From positions 1 to 7,236 of the forward strand of contig JAPHRL010000064.1 of the NCBI GenBank assembly GCA_026195755.1: a stretch of DNA of 7,236 bases, read 5' to 3'. The translations under genes and the position numbers were made by a program. Positions 4,617 through 7,236 of this stretch are shown here, one piece after another. Source of the stretch: Kangiella sp. (GTDB taxonomy: Bacteria; Pseudomonadota; Gammaproteobacteria; Enterobacterales; Kangiellaceae). The notes below the pieces were generated by a model. That model saw only the letters and a program-made list of their open reading frames with translations, did not search any database and was not told the DNA's origin. Positions within the stretch are counted from its first letter, which is position 1, and each line of letters opens with the position of its first letter.

Positions 4617-6896
4617 ATGGGTAAATATCGCAAACTCTGGTTTACCCTGATAGGCGTATTAGCGGTAACTTTCACTATTCTCGGTTATTTTGGCCGTGAA
4701 GTGTATCGCGAAGCACCCCCTATCCCAGAGAACATTGTAACGACTGATGGTCGTGTATTAATGACCAACGAATCAATTCTCGATGGTCAAACTGCCTGGC
4801 AATCTATTGGCGGTATGCAGTTAGGTTCGATTTGGGGGCACGGTGCTTACCAGGCGCCTGACTGGACTGCTGACTGGCTACACCGCGAGTTGGAAGCCTG
4901 GTTAGAACTGGCTGCGCAAGAAGAATTCGGCGTCAGCTATGCTGATCTTGATGGCGAAAAGCAACAAACCTTGCAGTATCGCTTAAAGCAAGATTACCGC
5001 ACCAACACTTATGATCTCGCCACCGACACAGCGGTTGTGTCCGAGCGTCGCGCCAAAGCAATGGCAGAGGTTAACGCTTACTATCACAAGCTGTTTAGTG
5101 ATGCTCCAGAGTATCGTCAGCGTCGTGACAACTATGCGATGAAAGAAAATACTTTGCCAAAAGCAGAGCGTCGCGAAGTCATGAACCAGTTCTTCTTCTG
5201 GACTGCATGGGCAGCCTCTACTAACCGTCCCGGTAGTGAAGCAACCTATACCAACAATTGGCCGCACGAGCCATTGATTGATAACGTACCAACATCTGAA
5301 AATATCGTTTGGTCAATCATCAGTGTCATCCTGTTAATCGCAGGGATTGGTGGCCTGGTTTGGGGTTGGGCCTTCATGCGTAAACACGATGAAGAAGATC
5401 CGCCAGCTCCAGAGCAAGACCCAATCACCACTTTCAAGCTAACTCCTTCGCAGAAAGCATTGGGTAAATACTTGTTCGTTGTCGTTGCGCTATTTACCTT
5501 CCAGGTATTAGTGGGTGGTCTCACCGCGCACTACACGGTTGAAGGTCAAGGTTTCTATGGTTTCGAAATTTCTAAGTGGATTCCTTACTCACTATCGCGT
5601 ACCTGGCACATTCAGGCAGCCATGTTCTGGATTGCTACCGGCTTCCTGGCAGCGGGTTTGTTCCTGGTTCCAATCATCAACGGCGGCAAAGATCCTAAAC
5701 ACCAGAAACTTGGCGTGAACATTCTGTTCTGGGCATTGGTAGCAGTGGTCGCAGGTACCTTCATCGGTAACTACTTAGCCATCGCACAAATCATGCCTGA
5801 GAACTTAAGCTTCTGGTTAGGCCACCAAGGTTACGAGTATGTCGACTTAGGTCGTCTGTGGCAGTGGGGTAAATTCCTTGGCATCGTCTTCTGGCTGTTC
5901 TTAATGATGCGTGGTATCACTCCAGCATTGAAAAAACCTGGGGATAAAAACTTGCTGGTGTTATTGACTGCTTCAGTGGTTGCCATCGGTTTATTCTACG
6001 GCGCAGGCTTCTTCTACGGTGAAAGAACTCACATCTCTGTGATGGAATTCTGGCGCTGGTGGATCGTTCACCTGTGGGTTGAAGGCTTCTTTGAAGTATT
6101 CGCTACCGTATCACTAGCCTTTATTTTCCACAGCATGGGCCTGGTCAATCGTTCAACTGCTACCGCGGCAAGTATTGCATCAGCTTCATTGTTCTTGCTC
6201 GGCGGTGTTCCCGGCACCTTCCACCACTTGTACTTCTCAGGCACAACAACACCTGTAATGGCAGTGGGCGCGACCTTCTCTGCGCTGGAAGTTGTACCTT
6301 TGATTGTGTTGGGTTATGAAGCATGGGAAAACTACCGCTTGAAAACTCGCGCAGCCTGGATGGACAACATCCGTTGGCCATTAATGTGCTTCGTCGCGGT
6401 TGCCTTCTGGAACATGTTTGGCGCAGGCGTACTCGGCTTCATGATCAATCCACCGGTATCGCTCTACTATGTGCAAGGTTTGAACATGACACCAACCCAC
6501 GCACACGCAGCACTGTTCGGGGTCTATGGATTCCTGGCACTTGGTTTTGCCCTACTCATCTTACGCTACATCCGTCCACACATGGTGTTCGATGAAAGAC
6601 TGATGAAAACAGGTTTCTGGTGGTTAAACATTGGCTTGATGATGATGTTGCTAACCAGTTTGCTACCTGTTGGCCTGATTCAGTTCTACGCCAGCGTCAG
6701 CGAAGGTTTCTGGTATGCGCGTAGCGAAGCCGTTATGCAAAGCGACTTGCTTTACACCTTGCGTTGGATAAGAACTATTGGTGACGTGGTCTTCATCGTC
6801 GGTGCTCTAGCAGTTACCTGGCAAGTGATTAAAGGACTGCGTGAACCAGCTGAAGGTCTTAAACCAATTGGTAAGCCAATTGAAGAAGGCGCATAG
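4617..6896 (+). CDS. norB: Quinol-dependent nitric oxide reductase (qNor, NorZ/NorB type)
   Basis: This 759-aa protein of the haem-copper oxidase superfamily reduces 2 NO to N2O with quinol as electron donor in the inner membrane. A first helix (about 8-25) is followed by a large periplasmic domain (about 30-225, with GQTAWQSIGGMQLGSIWGHG), the N-terminal extension fused in qNor in place of the NorC subunit; there is no CXXCH haem c motif. The catalytic core follows (about 230-740). Ligands by comparison with Pseudomonas NorB: H331 and H630 for the low-spin haem, H628 for haem b3, H485, H536 and H537 for FeB, and E489 and E558 as the conserved active-site glutamates. The spacings 485-489, 485-536 and 537-558 equal those of NorB. 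All key residues are present, so the enzyme should be active. The ATG is 2 nt after the ytfE stop and has GGAGG 9 nt upstream. It is last in the operon, and a strong terminator follows. The lack of norC and nirK/nirS nearby fits detoxification. Confidence 0.96.
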   Translation: MGKYRKLWFTLIGVLAVTFTILGYFGREVYREAPPIPENIVTTDGRVLMTNESILDGQTAWQSIGGMQLGSIWGHGAYQAPDWTADWLHRELEAWLELAAQEEFGVSYADLDGEKQQTLQYRLKQDYRTNTYDLATDTAVVSERRAKAMAEVNAYYHKLFSDAPEYRQRRDNYAMKENTLPKAERREVMNQFFFWTAWAASTNRPGSEATYTNNWPHEPLIDNVPTSENIVWSIISVILLIAGIGGLVWGWAFMRKHDEEDPPAPEQDPITTFKLTPSQKALGKYLFVVVALFTFQVLVGGLTAHYTVEGQGFYGFEISKWIPYSLSRTWHIQAAMFWIATGFLAAGLFLVPIINGGKDPKHQKLGVNILFWALVAVVAGTFIGNYLAIAQIMPENLSFWLGHQGYEYVDLGRLWQWGKFLGIVFWLFLMMRGITPALKKPGDKNLLVLLTASVVAIGLFYGAGFFYGERTHISVMEFWRWWIVHLWVEGFFEVFATVSLAFIFHSMGLVNRSTATAASIASASLFLLGGVPGTFHHLYFSGTTTPVMAVGATFSALEVVPLIVLGYEAWENYRLKTRAAWMDNIRWPLMCFVAVAFWNMFGAGVLGFMINPPVSLYYVQGLNMTPTHAHAALFGVYGFLALGFALLILRYIRPHMVFDERLMKTGFWWLNIGLMMMLLTSLLPVGLIQFYASVSEGFWYARSEAVMQSDLLYTLRWIRTIGDVVFIVGALAVTWQVIKGLREPAEGLKPIGKPIEEGA

Positions 6897-6931
6897 ATGT
6901 TAAATCAATAACAACACTCTTCACAAAACTT

Positions 6932-6958
6932 GAGGTGCCAATTGGCACCTCTTTTTTT
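6932..6958 (+). terminator. Rho-independent terminator of the nnrS-ytfE-qNor operon
   Basis: GAGGTGCC (6932-6939) and GGCACCTC (6944-6951) form an 8-bp stem around AATT, followed by seven T residues (6952-6958). It lies 35 nt after the qNor stop. On the other strand it sits about 22 nt past the formylglutathione hydrolase stop and is followed by AAGTTTTG, so it may work in both directions, less well leftward. Confidence 0.92.
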
Positions 6959-6980
6959 GCTTAAGATTTAGAAGAAATGG

Positions 6981-7236
6981 TTAAGCTAAATGCTTAGCAT
7001 GAAACCTTAAGTGCTGCTCAATAAAACTGGCGATAAAGTAATAGCTATGATCATAACCCTCATGTCTTTCCAAAGTTAACGGAAAAGGAATTCTCGCAGC
7101 TAAATCTTCCAGAGTCTGAGGCTTCAACTGTTCTTCAAGAAACTGATCGTCCGTCCCCTGAGATATCAGAATCGGTATCGTTTCTTCGCATTGCTCCAAC
7201 AAAAAGCAGCTATCATATTCCAACCATTTCGATCTA
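6981..7236 (-). CDS. S-formylglutathione hydrolase, C-terminal part (5' end cut by window)
   Basis: The frame is open to the right edge and shows the last 84 residues, ending in TAA at 6983-6981. EETIPILISQGTDDQFLEEQ, LKPQTLEDLA and the closing GYDHSYYFIASFIEQHLRFH are near-exact matches to the C-terminus of FrmB/YeiG-type hydrolases. The His of GYDHSYYF is the catalytic histidine of the alpha/beta-hydrolase triad and an Asp of GTDDQF is likely the acid; the nucleophile serine lies outside the window. The enzyme releases formate and glutathione from S-formylglutathione in glutathione-dependent formaldehyde oxidation, in the cytoplasm. Its usual neighbour is the class III alcohol dehydrogenase, which also reduces S-nitrosoglutathione and would lie beyond the right edge if present. 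The gene converges on the NO operon and is not part of it. Confidence 0.93.
   Translation of the reverse strand, partial: RSKWLEYDSCFLLEQCEETIPILISQGTDDQFLEEQLKPQTLEDLAARIPFPLTLERHEGYDHSYYFIASFIEQHLRFHAKHLA

Noticed and set aside
4983..6595. Open frames of 67-94 aa on both strands within the qNor gene
   Set aside because: The qNor frame is intact with all catalytic residues; the others are by-products of its codon usage.
4617..6896. Cytochrome c-dependent NO reductase (NorB of cNor) or cytochrome oxidase
   Set aside because: The long N-terminal periplasmic extension without CXXCH and the absence of norC indicate qNor. The glutamates at 489 and 558 and the lack of an oxidase Tyr-His motif exclude an oxidase.
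1..7236. tRNA, rRNA, CRISPR array, prophage or integrase signals
   Set aside because: I scanned for cloverleaf-like and repeat-spacer patterns and for recombinase motifs and found none.

Overview
The window looks like chromosomal DNA of a gammaproteobacterium with moderate-to-low G+C (by eye roughly 38-40% on the left and 45-48% on the right). I base the assignment on the close resemblance of the NsrR, YtfE/ScdA and S-formylglutathione hydrolase proteins to their Escherichia coli counterparts and on E. coli-like NsrR operators. A marine genus of the Kangiella type is only a guess. The core of the window is a nitric-oxide (NO) sensing and detoxification locus.

Layout. Positions 1-1236 (minus strand) hold two overlapping genes: a small unrecognised ORF of 109 aa and, coupled to it by an ATGA overlap, the N-terminal 303 residues of a periplasmic adaptor (HlyD/RND-type membrane fusion protein) that runs off the left edge. 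A perfect 18-bp inverted repeat lies directly in front of this pair and looks like an operator. Positions 1237-1515 contain no gene, only this repeat, a candidate promoter and a stem-loop downstream of nsrR. Positions 1516-2462 (minus strand) carry a two-gene unit, a DUF454/YbaN-like membrane protein followed by nsrR. Positions 2463-2696 are a divergent control region with three NsrR-like operators, an FNR/DNR-type box and a sigma70-like promoter. Positions 2697-6896 (plus strand) are a tightly packed operon, nnrS-ytfE/scdA-qNor, with a 14-nt overlap and a 2-nt gap, closed by a strong intrinsic terminator at 6932-6958. At the right edge (6981-7236, minus strand) is the C-terminal end of S-formylglutathione hydrolase, converging on that terminator.

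How the parts work together. The [Fe-S] repressor NsrR would bind the operators on both sides of the divergent region and release them when its cluster is nitrosylated by NO. Release would turn on the quinol-dependent NO reductase (2 NO to N2O), the di-iron protein YtfE/ScdA linked to repair of NO-damaged iron centres, and the membrane proteins NnrS and DUF454. The NsrR-like site in front of the DUF454-nsrR unit suggests that NsrR regulates itself, and the FNR-type box suggests an added oxygen signal. No nitrite reductase or other denitrification gene is visible, so the locus reads as protection against NO rather than full denitrification. The most notable points are the operator/promoter architecture, the nnrS start codon (the longest ORF begins inside the promoter), the divergent NnrS with an extra basic tail, the physical link of DUF454 with nsrR, and the palindrome plus coupled small ORF ahead of the efflux adaptor. 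I did not find a clearly new multi-gene system.
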